In this document: positions 12,434 to 24,209 of the stretch, one piece after another
How positions within the stretch are numbered: position 1 is the stretch's first letter
Layout: the number at the start of each line of letters is the position of its first letter
Assembly (NCBI GenBank): GCA_951799405.1
Contig: OX637335.1
Coordinates: 21,580,342-21,644,341 of the forward strand
Length of the DNA: 64,000 nucleotides
Direction: 5' to 3'
Origin: Agapetus fuscipes
Taxonomy: Eukaryota > Arthropoda > Insecta > Trichoptera > Glossosomatidae
The notes under the pieces: generated by a model
What the model was told of the DNA's origin: nothing
The model's database searches: none
Seen by the model: the letters and a program-made list of their open reading frames with translations, nothing else
Program-made: the position numbers and the translations under genes

Positions 12434-12855
12434 ACCCCAACAAAGTCGTTGAATTCTTAGGACCTTAGTGACACAGACATGAAAGGAAAAGCCCACAGAG
12501 ATTTTTTTTTTCTCAAATTTGTGCAAGTCCATTCAAACATTGTGAGAAATAATTTCATCCATTTTTTGCGTTAGCGCCAATACACTTCTTTACAACAAGG
12601 CTTTCCATCTGTAGCGACATTTCTTTTTCCCTTTTGCGATTCCATTCTGAGGTTAAATTAAGCGCCTCGACGCGGGAAAATGAAAAATTGCAGTCTCTCA
12701 CAAAACCTCATATTTCTCCGGGTAAATGAACAATCCCCCTTTGTAACTGGAACCCTTTCCGACTCCAAAATCTTCCATTGAAATCCGATCAAAAAATGTT
12801 TCCAACCAGATGAGAATTAACAATTCATTAAATACCAGAATGAATAATTATGAGA

Positions 12856-12892
12856 ATTATGGCATGCAAGAAGGCCTCTTGCATGCCATAAT
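12856..12892 (+). other. Perfect 14 bp palindrome at a LINE relic edge
   Basis: ATTATGGCATGCAA, loop GAAGGCCTC, TTGCATGCCATAAT. The right arm is LINE coding sequence and the left looks like an inverted copy made at the breakpoint. Confidence 0.65.
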
Positions 12893-13067
12893 GGAGGGGA
12901 TGACTGAGGAGACCAACCCTAGGGGACGCCCACGCCAAGAATACCTGGAGGACCTGTTGGTGGACGTGCGCTGCTCATCATATGCAGACCTTAAAAGAGC
13001 CGCACAAGACAGGGAAGAATGGAGGAGAAGAGTGAAAGAAGTTGCTGCAAGCCAATCCCAGAATTGA
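12875..13067 (+). pseudogene. LINE C-terminal relic (GRPRQEYLEDL type)
   Basis: The frame LLHAIMEGMTEETNPRGRPR, then QEYLEDLLVDVRCSSYADLK and RAAQDREEWRRRV, is the C-terminal end common to many insect non-LTR retrotransposons. No RT core remains upstream. A perfect short palindrome caps its 5' side. Confidence 0.75.
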
Positions 13068-13111
13068 AACTAGAGAAGAAGAAATACCAGAAAATGGATG
13101 TATACAATAAT

Positions 13112-13268
13112 AATCGGTCCGCAGTCCAGTGGCAGCACTTTGGACTCGTAAATGGAAGGTTGTGGGCTCGAATTCCGGCAAAGCACAAAAATATACCAAT
13201 TTATATTTTCAAATATGCTGGGTTGAAAAATTCATAAAAACTTTACCAAAAACCGGTCACTAAAAGTC
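13112..13268 (+). repeat. SINE2 5' part
   Basis: From GGTCCGCAGTCCAGTGGCAG to ACCGGTCACTAAAAGTC. From TAAATGGAAGGTTGTGGGCT on, it appears identical to the copy at 14.5 kb. Confidence 0.75.
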
Positions 13269-13524
13269 TAAAAGTCTGTCTATCGTGTTTAAGAGTAGAG
13301 TGTCGTATGAAGACTGACTCCTGTAAACCGTTCGCGGCTTTTTATACCTCAGCAATAGAAATTGCTAGAGGTGGATTTCGCTAGCTAGAATCTTCACAAA
13401 GCAGATAATCTAGTCACTAGTGGCTTCTGTCTAAAATTTTAGATTAAATTTAATAAAACCCTAGGTACTTATAATATATAATCCTACTTATATACAACTC
13501 TCATCAGCTATAAATGATATAGGT

Positions 13525-13760
13525 ACCTACCAGGGGCGTGCATCCCATACAGGCACATGCGCCTAATAGGTAGGCAATATATGGTAAAGAAACCATGTTA
13601 GCCTGATATTCAGATTTGAAATTCAAAATTTAAGTTCTATTGGAGCCATAATAAGGACTTCAGTTAATTTCAAATGGTTTATTATAAAGGAGTGGGAGAA
13701 AATATTTATGATACCTACCTACCTAAATATTCATATGTGTTTGCTATTTACATAACAATA
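13525..13760. mobile_element. Insert specific to duplicate A, possible non-autonomous element
   Basis: The sequence is present in A and absent in B. It begins near CAGGGGCGTGCATCCC, reminiscent of hAT-type CAGGG ends, but no matching inverted right end was seen, so the class is open. Confidence 0.4.
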
Positions 13761-14220
13761 TCTTGACATTTTGTCAGTTTGGTTTTCATCAGTTTTCAAA
13801 AAAAACTATTTTTAAAATGGCATACGCTACGCATCTTTCAAAATTGACATGTTGAAACGCAGCATAAAGGACGGCGCACAAAAAAATCACAAATTTATAA
13901 CCTTTCAAAAAATTTCGTTTGATGTGAAAACCCGTTTGCAGTCCATCAAAAATAATATGTATTCATTCATTCATAATATGATTCTTCTTTGATGAAATCA
14001 TCGATGGATATATTTGGGTTTTGAAAATCATACATCACCCGGTGGGAGAGGAACGACAAGCTTAAACAAACATTGTTTTGAATTTCCCAACAACCAAAAA
14101 AAGAGATTGATAGCTGCCTCCCAAAAGATGAAAGATCACTGATTTCTTTTTTCAAAAAAGTGTACAAAAAAAACAAACTGTAAATAATCTTTCATGTTTA
14201 TTTTTATTGAAGACTTAATG

Positions 14221-14478
14221 TTTCTTGACTTATAGGTTGGTATGCGGCTGACCACCCATGCTGTAGAAAATGGATCACTTTGCAAATGTCATCCCTGTTT
14301 CAGGGAAGGTCGGCAAGATTTGCAGGGTGTATGTTCATTTGAGATTCGGGTTTTTATGTAGTAGGTTTACATGCAGCATGTGAAGGCGTAAATTTATGTG
14401 TATCTGTTTGTGAAAATGCATTTAACGTGAATTCCCAATGTTAGGTACATATCTTTGCAATTTAGATTTGATTAGATA
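14221..14478 (+). repeat. R250 copy in segmental duplicate A
   Basis: It sits at the same place in duplicate A as the 18.43 kb copy does in duplicate B, so the insertion predates the duplication. Confidence 0.85.
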
Positions 14479-14496
14479 GCCGAACGTATTCGAACG

Positions 14497-14800
14497 AACC
14501 GTAGTTTAGCGATTAGCGCTTTAGACTCGTAAATGGAAGGTTGTGGGCTCGAATTCCGGCAAAGCACAAAAATATACCAATTTATATTTTCAAATATGCT
14601 GGGTTGAAAAATTCATAAAAACTTTACCAAAAACCGGTCACTAAAAGTCCATCCAGCCTTACAGCAACTGGGTCTTGCTTGAGTATTGCCGCTTTGTAGC
14701 GACCACCAAGCTCGTACACAACAATTCTGCGGCATTACAACAAGTGTCATAGCCCCCTAGAGTCTCTGAAATCTGGGGAGTCTCCCGCACAGGATTTCTT
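14497..14800 (+). repeat. SINE2 variant with alternative 3' end
   Basis: The standard head and body continue into GACCACCAAGCTCGTACACA and GAGTCTCCCGCACAGGATTT, not the AACAGCGCT end. The same alternative end occurs antisense at 30.2 kb. Confidence 0.75.
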
Positions 14801-14811
14801 AAAAAAAATGA

Positions 14812-14965
14812 TAATAAAGGGAGCTGGGAGACCCCACTTCAACTGAAGTTGTTGCCGTAAGACCGGCCCCCTTACCTAATAAAATAAATAGGTTCTACTC
14901 GCCACATGTGAAACATTTAACGGGATAACTATTTAATGTTTTGCTTAGTTGCGAGGCATTGCTGT
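14812..14965 (+). repeat. SINE1 body without head
   Basis: GGGAGCTGGGAGACCCCACT, the TTCAACTGAAG palindrome and ACTCGCCACATGTGA are present. It follows a SINE2 variant. Confidence 0.75.
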
Positions 14966-15239
14966 TTTAGCCCATCTAGTGCCTTATATATCGATGAACA
15001 AAACAATATTCCTTAGCGATTTTTTCTACCGAAAAAATACATGCTTCGTTTGCATGTACACACTTAAGTAACACTTGAGTAGTGTTTATAGCTACAAGTA
15101 CTTTCACGCTATTTCACAATTTGCAACACGTTATTCTCTCATCGTTCATTGTTTTGACATTCTAATTACACCTTATCTCCCATGATTACACAACACAATT
15201 TTTCATGTAAGATGAATGTAATATTTTCTAAATAATGTA

Positions 15240-15375
15240 AAAATAAAACTTTTTTTTTCTTCACGAGTTGATAAATTTTCTCGAGCGCTTTCGATGTTAT
15301 CACGCCATTATCAAAAGAACAACTGGCTAAGCGCTCGAGTAAATAAATCGACTCGCGGAGAAAATTTGTTTTTTT
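15240..15375. repeat. Palindromic retroelement tail
   Basis: The inverted arms CACGAGTTGATAAATTTTCT / CTCGAGCGCTT on the left pair imperfectly with GCGCTCGAGTAAATAAATCG and ACTCGCGG on the right. The minus strand includes a TCGAAAGCGCTCGAG segment like other tails here. Confidence 0.5.
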
Positions 15376-15499
15376 TTTACATAATTATTTTAAATGGATC
15401 TTCAGTCCACATAATGGCAGGAGGTACCTTTAAACTTGTCATGTTTTCTTGTTCCAAAATAATGGTAAAATGAAATTTTCTGCAGAACTAGAGATTTCT

Positions 15500-15735
15500 T
15501 CAAAATATATTTTGTTTCTTTGCATCAGCTTTGCGGTGGCCGGGCCGGTGGCCTGGAACAATTTGCCCATCGGTGTTCGCGCGAACCAGCCTACCACCAC
15601 CTTCAGAAAGGAACTGAAGACACTGTTTTCTCCAGAAGCCATGGCGCCCTTGAGATGGTCCTGGACCATTAAATGGCGCCACAGGAAAGAAATCATCCAT
15701 CATCATCATCATCACATTTCAAAAAGAAACGAAAC
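15500..15735 (+). pseudogene. CR1-like LINE C-terminal relic with (ATC)n tail
   Basis: FAVAGPVAWNNLPIGVRANQ and the following TTTFRKELKTLF match the (S/F)..AGP..WN.LP..R...S...FK..LK..L signature at the C-terminus of CR1/L2/jockey-like elements. The relic ends in GAAATCATC followed by CATCATCATC repeats, a CR1-type tandem 3' end. Confidence 0.75.
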
Positions 15736-15793
15736 ATCCATCTTAAGAATTTTCTGCATCTACATACATTTATTAGTCGTTTCAAAAAAAAAT

Positions 15794-15895
15794 CATGAGG
15801 TCCGCACGAGAATTCACGTACATAATATTGCATTGTCATCCGTCGGGATTGCTAGAGAAAAGGCATACAAATATTATGTTATTGGTTGATAAGGT
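15794..15895 (+). repeat. Family B repeat, partial
   Basis: GAGGTCCGCACGAGAATTCA to AAAGGCATACAAATATTATG matches the family B 5' part. Confidence 0.65.
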
Positions 15896-17159
15896 TTGGT
15901 TGGTTTATGTTAGTTTGATAATAAGTCTATGAAATCTAAAGAAACAAGTAGAAACTTAGGTAGGTATCTAACAATAATCGTGACATGCAAGGTGTATGTA
16001 ACGATTGTCCAATTTTTTGAGAATGATCTTAATAATCTGTATAAATTAAGGACCTAAATTCTGTTGGAGAGCAAATTAACCGTTGTACTGTTCAAATGTT
16101 AAAAACTCTGTCGGAACTGAAAGTGAGAAAATAAATTGCGTAAAATAAGTGAACCGCAGTTTGCAGTAGCGGCTCTAATTAAAATCTGGAAGAGGGGATG
16201 ACCTTGAAGGATAGTTTGATGATCACCCTTTTACATACCAGGTAATACATATCAACGAGTTGTTACATAAATACATCTAAGCCCAGCGCGTGTTTACAAT
16301 ATCCAATCAAATGTTATGACTTATCGTTTTCGTGTGCACATTTACATGTGCTTAAGTATATGTCCAGTTATGACACAAAAATAGTTCAACTTTATTCATA
16401 GGGAACATCCCCATCAACCCCCAATGAAGGGCCGCCACTGGCAGTTTGGATTAAATACAACCCGCTATAAACATAGCAAAACCTTGTCCTTCATTATTGA
16501 ACTGAATATGTAAGTATATATATTACAAATTAAGTAAAACACAAGTATTCGTACACTATACTAATACAAGTAGAAGCTCACAGATGCTCTCGGTTTCGTC
16601 TGTTTACCTGTCGTCTGCAAACTCCCATCAACTTTGTACACGCTATCCCAAGTACAAAACAATACTCCTAACTGAACCACAGCATTCAAACCAAAAACAA
16701 AAACGCTCACTAGAAGTACTGCTTTAGTAGACGTACATTTTTTGGTAAACTTTGTGATTAAGTTAAAACGTATTTTGGATACTACTTGTCGTAAAGATCG
16801 GAAGCACCGTCTCGTTTGAAGACGGAGCTGAGTTTACGTTTCCGCACCGTCAAGGGTGAAAGGGAAGTATCCTCTACACACCTTGATATCAGATAAACTG
16901 ACAACCCTTGCAATAAGGAATACACAATAGTGAGTAAGTCAAGAGCTTCGGATTTGATTTTCTGTTATATTTTTCATTAAATCAATGCATTTTTAGTACA
17001 TGACGCGACACAACACATTTAGATTTTTTTTTGTAAACTTAAGTATTGACTTGAAGTGTTTATCAACATGTGTGAGGAATAATCCCTAATAAAGCATTAA
17101 AAGAACACTCGAAATACAGAGTAACTGTCGCAAGACAAATCAGAATATAGTGAAAATCA
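15896..17159. other. No gene recognised
   Basis: No ORF, SINE, LINE or R250 signal was seen in this stretch. Confidence 0.5.
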
Positions 17160-17398
17160 GAAATAAGTTGAAAAGATATATATTAACGCTTAAAGTTCAT
17201 ATTAAATGCATTCCCACAAATAAACTCGTATAATTTCTCACTTACAAATGCTGCATGTGATTAACAAATTGAAAACCAAACCTCAAATGAACATAATCCC
17301 TGTAACTTTAATAGTGACCTTTCCTGAAACAGGGGTGGCATTGGTAAAATGATCAGCCATGGGTGGTCAGTCTCATGCCAGCCTATAAGTCAAGGAAT
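17160..17398 (-). repeat. R250 copy
   Basis: An antisense copy ending in CCTATAAGTCAAGGAATAA, with a short internal deletion near the GTTCAC block. Confidence 0.75.
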
Positions 17399-17762
17399 AA
17401 TCCTTATTCTTAATTTAAGAAAATCGTTTATAAGCCACGGCATCTCTAAGCCTAAAAAAATGTTCTTTGGTAATTTTCAATATTGAAATCCCTAAAAAAA
17501 ACATGGCCTTGTGGAAGAGATTTTTTATGCAGAAATGAATAAAATTGACTGCAAACAAATGGATAAAAATTTGTAATCAGTTCATTCTTTTTGCGCTCAT
17601 TTTATCATGGATACTGTTATGTTTTTAGGGTTCAAATTAAAAACTGGTCTTCTTTACAGGATATTTCTTTTACAGTCAGATGTATTTTTTACACTTTTAC
17701 ATATTTTATTTAGCACTTTACATTAATTTCACAGAGGGTTGGTGTTCACTGATTTTGTTTTT

Positions 17763-18427
17763 CGTGTTTAAGAGTAGAGTGTCGTATAAAGACTGACTCC
17801 TGCAAGCCGTTCGCTAGAACAGAAATTGCTAGAGATGGATTTCGCTAGAATCTTCTCGAAGCAGATAATCTAGTGGCTTCTTTCCAAAATTTCTTTACCC
17901 TAGATACTCATAATAATTAATCCTACTTATATACAACTCTCATCAGCTATAAATTATAATAACAATATCTTGACATTTTGTCAGTTTGGATTTTATCAGT
18001 TTTCAAAAAAAAACTATTTTTAAAATGGCATACGCTACGCATCTTTCAAAATTGACATGTTGAAACGCAGCATAAAGGACGGCGCACAAAAAAATCACAA
18101 ATTTATAACCTTTCAAAAATTTTCGTTTGATGTGAAAACCCGTTTGCAGTCCATCAAAAATAATATGTATTCATTCATTCATAATATGATTCTTCTTTGA
18201 TGAAATCATCGATGGATATATTTGGGTTTTGAAAATCATACATCACCCGGTGGGAGAGGAACGACAAGCTTAAACAAACATTGTTTTGAATTTTCCAACA
18301 AACAAAAAAAAGACATTGATAGCTGCCTCCCAAAAGATGAAAGATCACTGATTTCTTTTTTCAAAAAAGTGTACAAAAAAACAAACTGTAAATAATCTTT
18401 CATGTTTATTTTTATTGAAGACTTAAT
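17763..18427 (+). repeat. Segmental duplicate B
   Basis: This is the counterpart of 13,284-14,220. It lacks the insert of about 235 bp and continues into the R250 reference copy and a SINE2. Confidence 0.85.
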
Positions 18428-18686
18428 GTTTCTTGACTTATAGGTTGGTATGCGGCTGACCACCCATGCTGTAGAAAATGGATCACTTTGCAAATGTCAC
18501 CCCTATTTCAGGGAAGGTCGGCAAGAGTTTCAGGGTGTATGTTCATTTGAGATTTGGGTTTATATGTTATAGGTTCACATGCGGCATGTGCAGGCGCGAA
18601 CTTATATGTGTCTGCTTGTGAAAATGCATATAACGTAAATCCCCAATGTTACATATCTTTGCAACTTAGATTAGATAAGATTAGAT
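18428..18686 (+). repeat. R250 repeat, near-full copy (reference copy)
   Basis: R250 sense order: head TTCCTTGACTTATAGGTTGG, a CTGACCACCCAT block, ATGGTTCACTTTGCCAATG, the hairpin CCCTGTTTCAGGG-type segment, GGCAAGAGTTGCAGGG, GGTTCACATGCGGCATGTGC, then a TCTTTGCAACTTAGATTAGA tail with TTAGA-like tandem units. No ORF is conserved among copies. It has no convincing tRNA head, so it is best described as a short non-autonomous, SINE-like retroelement. Three short dyads (CCCTG/CAGGG, GCAA/TTGC, ACATGC/GCATGT) recur in many copies. Confidence 0.85.
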
Positions 18687-18698
18687 AATCTAACATAT

Positions 18699-18995
18699 CT
18701 GACCGATCCGTAGTCTTGTTGTTAGCGCTTTGGACTCGTCAATGGAAGGATGTGGGTTCGAATCCCAGCGGAGCACATATATATACCATTTAAGTATATT
18801 TTCAAATATTCTTTTCGCAGGGTTGAAAAATTCATATACCTTCACCAAAGAACGGTCACCAAAGATTCCATCAAGCCATACAGCAAATGGGTCGTGCTAG
18901 AAAATTGACGCTTTCTATAGCAACGAACAATCTCGCAGAGGGCTTTTGAGGTGTGATACACACAAAAACAGAGCTCATCAAATAAATCATTCCAT
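18699..18995 (+). repeat. SINE2, full length
   Basis: GACCGATCCGTAGTCTTGTT and the B-box GGGTTCGAATCCCAGCGG head the copy. It ends at CAGAGCTCATCAAATAAATC. Confidence 0.8.
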
Positions 18996-19104
18996 TATTA
19001 TTATCAACAGCACAACCCAGAAGTAAGAATATAGCTAAAGATTATTGGTGTTTAGTTTACAATTTTTTTTAAATATCGTATCTGATACCTGATACCTCCG
19101 TATC

Positions 19105-19205
19105 TGATACCTGATGATGACCTACTAGGTCGAAAACGCGTTTGTAATTTATTTTAAAGATTTTAATCTTTTTAAATATATTTGAGTGAAAATAAACAGT
19201 GTTTT
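19105..19205 (+). repeat. Retroelement 3' tail with CTGANGATG-stem-GAAA motif
   Basis: The sequence CTGATGATGACC, loop TACTA, GGTCGAAAACG is followed by an AT-rich tail with AATAAA. It is of the same type as the tails at 51.9, 52.97 and 59.6 kb. It probably marks the 3' end of a severely truncated Penelope-like or LINE copy. Confidence 0.5.
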
Positions 19206-19697
19206 CTTTGAATTCCTTCAAAAAAATTGTAAACTAAACATTATGAATTTTCACAGTGTTAATACACAAACAATACAAAATATAATTATTGGTGTTATTC
19301 TCAAACAGCAAAACCATGGCTCATCCTGGCTACGTAATTTTTCCAAACGAAAAATCGATGATCTGAATCTATAAATTAAATATTTTGAGAATAGCACTGC
19401 ATGATTTTCCAAAAAATATTGCTTGAAAGATTACGAGTGAATCTGAAATTTCTTACAGAAGACTTGGTATCCGATTTGTTTGTACCTTTCAAACAATTAT
19501 TTCTTCTTATTATTCCTACCTTTCAATAGCAAAGACCTAGAAGAGGGTTGCTATGCCATCAGCCTGTCCCAGAAATCCCAACATTATAATGAATAAGTGT
19601 CCGACGGCTTTTGGGGGCGCGAATCCAGTCAGCCTAATTATTCCGCTAATTGAAGAATTTGCAAACTTTGTGATGGAAATAAATTCCAAGCTGGTAC

Positions 19698-19732
19698 CTA
19701 ATTATTATTATTATTAGTATTATTATTATTGT
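19698..19732 (+). repeat. (ATT)n microsatellite
   Basis: About eleven ATT units with one interruption. Confidence 0.8.
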
Positions 19733-20159
19733 CAGTCGAATAACAAAAACAAGCCACCCCTTTTTCGCTTTGATGCTGTAATGCGAGCTGGAATTATAAT
19801 TCTACTAGGGGTAAGTATATTTTACATAGAATAAGTAGGAACAGGTTTACAATAATATTGTGAAAGCTTTTCGTGTATAATATGTTTTATTCCATTTTTG
19901 GTCTTATTGGATTGTATTCGAGTTGTATTATTTATGCAGTAGGAAAAGGCTTTTACATTTTTAACCAAGATATTTTTTGAAATACAAATTATTGAACGGC
20001 CTTACAGGTAGGTTTTTATTTTATTTAAAAATACAGTTCTATAGAGACATGCAGTGGAAGCATCTATATATAGAAGCTCCATGTGTAGAAATAAATATTA
20101 TTTATGTATTTGGTGCCACTCCATTTGTAAAATATAGTCATATTAACATATATGTAATT

Positions 20160-20345
20160 ACTGCACAAAAGAGGAGTATTGTACTTCTGTCAAACTAGAT
20201 TCTCCTGTTCTTCAACCAAGATGTTCTCCTTTGACCTGGAGACCGTTTCCTTCAATTATTTTTGTATGATGAGATGTAGGAGCCAATATATCTCATTTCT
20301 CATTATGTGGCTGAAATATACCATTGGAAATGAGTGTGGTGTACA
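20160..20345 (-). pseudogene. LINE C-terminal relic (second family)
   Basis: The minus-strand pieces YFSHIMRNEIYWLLHLIIQ, SWLKN and LFCA in shifted frames match the same C-terminal block as at 37.1 kb. The copy has several frameshifts. Confidence 0.6.
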
Positions 20346-22244
20346 ATCTTATAAATTAAATTTATAAAGATACAATATCAAAATTTTATATATTTTCGTT
20401 TTGTTTTTTTTCATTCTTCCTGTTTGTGATGAAAAACTGTCCAGCTGTTTTTATTTATTTTCGGGAATCTTCTTAGTTCCTTTAAATCTATTGTTACAAA
20501 AAGAACACTCATAACAGTCTTGTCCTTGTATTTTTTTCCCACGGTCTATACGGTTCTTTTACAACTTTATTCCTAAATCATCATGTCAACTAAAAATCTA
20601 AATTAAATCCCTTGTACGAAGATTAAAGTCGATCAAATGATATGCTATGCTTCAATCATTTTTACATTGTAATTTTTATCTATTATCTTGATAAACAATC
20701 TTAACAGGAACCTAATACAATTATGTTTTAATTAAAGACAATAATAATTGAAATATCTCGTGGAATAATCAGATTGCTTTTAGCTTGTTTATCGGACAGC
20801 TCAAAAATAGCACGAGCTATAAATCCGACAGCTGTCCAGCCGTAAATAACGACATAATCTGAATCTATGGCCAATGGTTTAGTCTTTGAAAAATTGCCCT
20901 TTATCTGTGGAAAAAATATTTCTGAATTTTAAGTTTACTTGCAGAAATATTCCGTAAAGGGATGCATTTGGTTTATGAATGTTGAGTATCGCATGCAAAT
21001 AATAATTATGGAATAAACTTAATCAAATGAGTATTTATCCAACATCGAAATTTACAAGAAAAGGTTTCTTATTCATCGACAAACATCAACAGAGATGACA
21101 GCTTCAAGAATTTATCTCAACACGTCAGACAAACAATGAAATAACATAAGTACCTTTTGTAGTACTGGAGCCTCTGTGACATCTGTTGATGGATATCCAA
21201 AAATCACTTACACTTACAATCTTCGATCCCGGACAACAACAATTATTTTTGATCCGACTTCGACAAATCTATACAAAATGTTTGACAACCGTCATTGTAA
21301 AACAAACAAGTCTTCATTCATTCATCCACCACACAGATAAATAGACCTACAAAACTACATCCATATATTTTAAAAGCAGCTCATTTTTTATGCGCACCTT
21401 TTAAAAATAGGTTAAAACAAGATAAGACTTTGATACAAAAAGCAATGCAATGTGTTATTACAAATTCGTACTGTTTTAAATATTTTAATTTAAACTGGGA
21501 ATATTACGGGAACATATTTACAAAAATATCATTGTTTTTTAGCATAAATTGGATTCCCATACAATGTTGAGGGTGGTTCAGTTTATACATGCTATTTTAC
21601 GCGTGGCTAATATAATAGCTTTGCTTTAGCAGCTTAACCACACACACACACGTGTATGCGCGTGCCTACGCAAGTTCTGGATTCAGATTTAAGCGAGGGC
21701 GCCCCTGTCATATAAACAATAACTAGACCAAACAAGAATGTATCTGATATTACAGTAAGCTGAGCCTAGTACAGAGGGATGCTGGGAAGAGACTAGTAGA
21801 TTTACTGTAGATTATTTTTAAAACAAAAAAACGAGAAACCTATGCTTCTCATTTTTTGTTTGTAAGAAAGTATTTTTAAACTAAACCTAAAAAACGTGTT
21901 ATTCGAATAATATTTGCATCTATTTATGCTAAATTTAAAATATGCAAAATAATATTTTTCTCTTCAAATTTAAAGCATGTAAAATATCGCAAGAGACGAT
22001 TTAGGTAAGGAGCATTTTTGGCCCAGGAAATGACAAGTATGGAATCTTTAAATATATTTTGTAAAACAGAGAAAATATAAAATGCATCTTGTTTAACGGT
22101 TGGTTACGCTGTTTCTCATTAAACGCTGATGAGATTGATTAAAAAATGTGGTCCAACTTTTAACTACTAGTATAAATTACTCACTCGTTTACCACACATT
22201 CTCATACAAGGCTAAAATAGTACCGAGCACTTTCGTTCCCGATC
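20346..22244. other. No gene recognised
   Basis: The longest apparently repeat-free stretch. It has a short CA-type run near 21.64 kb and no coding signal. Confidence 0.5.
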
Positions 22245-22702
22245 GCGTGTTCCCATTCCCCGACCTAAAAGGAATGTTCACTCAGAAATGCACACGGAAG
22301 TATCATACCCTAAATCTGCCGTTATTGTTTCTTACACTTTATGGTATTAGCAAAAAAGTGACAGTAATGAAAAAAATCAAGCATGTTTATTAATTTTTTA
22401 TCTTAATTATAAAGTTTAAACAAAATATATAACTTAAAAATTGCGACCACAAAAAAATATTTAAAAAAATACGTTTTTTTCACTTCTGTAGCTACTTTCT
22501 CGTGTGTGCTATGTTTTGGAAATATTTTTTTTCATTCTATTTATAGAACTATACATTGTCTAGTGTAGTATCGAAACCGTTTTTTTATAATGTCAATAGT
22601 TTTTGAGTAAATATGGAAAAACTGAAACTACTTGATGAATTCAATTTTTTCCGTGTGCTTGTCTGAGTAAACATTCCTTTTAGGTCGGGGAATGGGAACA
22701 CG
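22245..22702. repeat. Large foldback element, about 460 bp
   Basis: Arms of about 53 bp (CGTGTTCCCATTCCCCGACC and onward through GGAATGTT.ACTCAGA to CACACGGA) lie inverted at 22,245-22,298 and 22,650-22,702. The interior of about 350 bp is AT-rich and non-coding. The arms may extend a few bases outward (GATCG). Confidence 0.75.
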
Positions 22703-23958
22703 CTTCCCGATCCCATATGACCAGAGGACAGTGCAAGCTTTATGTTAGTACCAACAAAATGACTGAAATAATACCATAGCTTCGTTATAATGAAATAGTA
22801 TATATTTTGTATTCATGCAATCCTTGGTATAATTTTGTGTTTTATAGTAGTAGTAGCCAAATTTGATGACCATTTTAAGTATCTGCCATTATCAAATCTC
22901 AGAGCATTTTAGCATCCTTTTCCATGAAATACGAGTACATGCAAAAAAATTGGTAGACTCAAAAATATTTGCAGCACATGAAAACAAAAATAAAAATCGA
23001 AATAACTTACAAATAAGAAGTATTTCAGGTCCATCAAATAGCAACTTAAAAATCTCAAAACTTCCCAACTTACCTACATAAAACTTGCTCTAAAAATCAG
23101 AATCTATCTATAGCAATCTTACCACAAAATTGTTAATATCTTTTGTAAAATCATGAATTTTTCACAAATTCACAAAATAACAAAACTTTTTCTGTAAGAT
23201 TAGTAAAATTTGTAAAAATGTAATACAGTCTTTTGCATGTTTTGGTACTTTAACATTATCATCATCATCATGCATAGGACCTTTAAGGTATACATAATAG
23301 ACTCAAAAAAAGCACAAGACTAAATAAATATTGTTCAAAATTCTATACTCCAAAGAATGGTACTTAAGCCTTTCATCTCTTGGTCTGCTAAACCGTTTAA
23401 GATTTTTCATAATCAATACTAATAATAGATTTGAAGTTTTTTCGGAAATGGAACTTAATCCACCGTATTACAAGTATCTCATGGAATATAGCAAAATTAA
23501 ACTTTGAAAATCTGTATAAACACCTGTACCCGGGGGGTGTAATTGCTGGAATTAGGGGTGTCCATATTCCGGACTGTCCCAGACACGGGTTGAGAGGGGC
23601 GGAGCGCCAAAAGCCAATTGTCTCACACCCCTGTACAAACGGAAGGGATGATTGTCCCATGTCTAATAAGCGAAGAGCATGATTATCCAATGTCTATTTG
23701 TGTACATGATTGCCTATAACAAGGAGTTGAGCTGTAGTTAGATGCAAGATTACAACAAGTATTACTTTACAAACTTCAAAAATATTTTTTAAATCTCTTA
23801 TGTGATTCGACAACTAAATTATGAATGGTTTGTAGTTTAGTGATCAACGCTAAAATGAACGCTAAAGTATTAATTCTTTTTTCTCATTTTTATCTTTATA
23901 CTATGCGGCTTTTCTTTAATTTTTTTTTTTTCGTTTATTGATTAATAAACGTATTATA
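22703..23958. other. Unassigned, includes a GC-rich patch
   Basis: Most is AT-rich. At 23,525-23,700 a compact GC-rich patch (GTACCCGGGGGGTGTAATTG to GTCTCACACCCCTGTACAAA) stands out and has open frames on both strands, but no family match. Confidence 0.45.
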
Positions 23959-24209
23959 ATTCCTTGACTTATAGGTTGGTATGAGGCTGACCACCCATAC
24001 TGTAAAAAATGGTTCACTTTGCCAATGTCACCCCTGTTTCAGGGAATGTCTGCAAGAGTTGCAGGGCTTATGTTCATTTGAGGTTTGGATTTTATTTGTA
24101 AGTACACAATCAGCATTTGTAAGCGCGAACTACACGTGTTTGTTTGTGGGCATACATCTGAGAGCTTTGAATGAATATATCCTTGCAACTTAGATTATAG
24201 ATTATAGAT
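23959..24209 (+). repeat. R250 copy with TTATAGA tail variant
   Basis: The tail is TTAGATTATAGATTATAGAT, a different tandem unit from TTAGA. ATAATT on both sides is a possible target duplication. Confidence 0.8.

Larger units (their letters stand above)
13284..14478 (+). repeat. Segmental duplicate A
   Basis: It shares order and sequence with 17,763-18,686, from GTGTTTAAGAGTAGAGTGTC through a R250 copy. The part from CAATATCTTGACATTTTGTC on is nearly identical. Duplicate A has about 235 extra bp (13,525-13,760) starting CAGGGGCGTGCATCCC. Confidence 0.85.

Noticed and set aside
16798..16880. GC-richer patch beginning GATCGGAAGCACCGTCTCG
   Set aside because: It has no ORF or structure that stands out and no second copy was seen.
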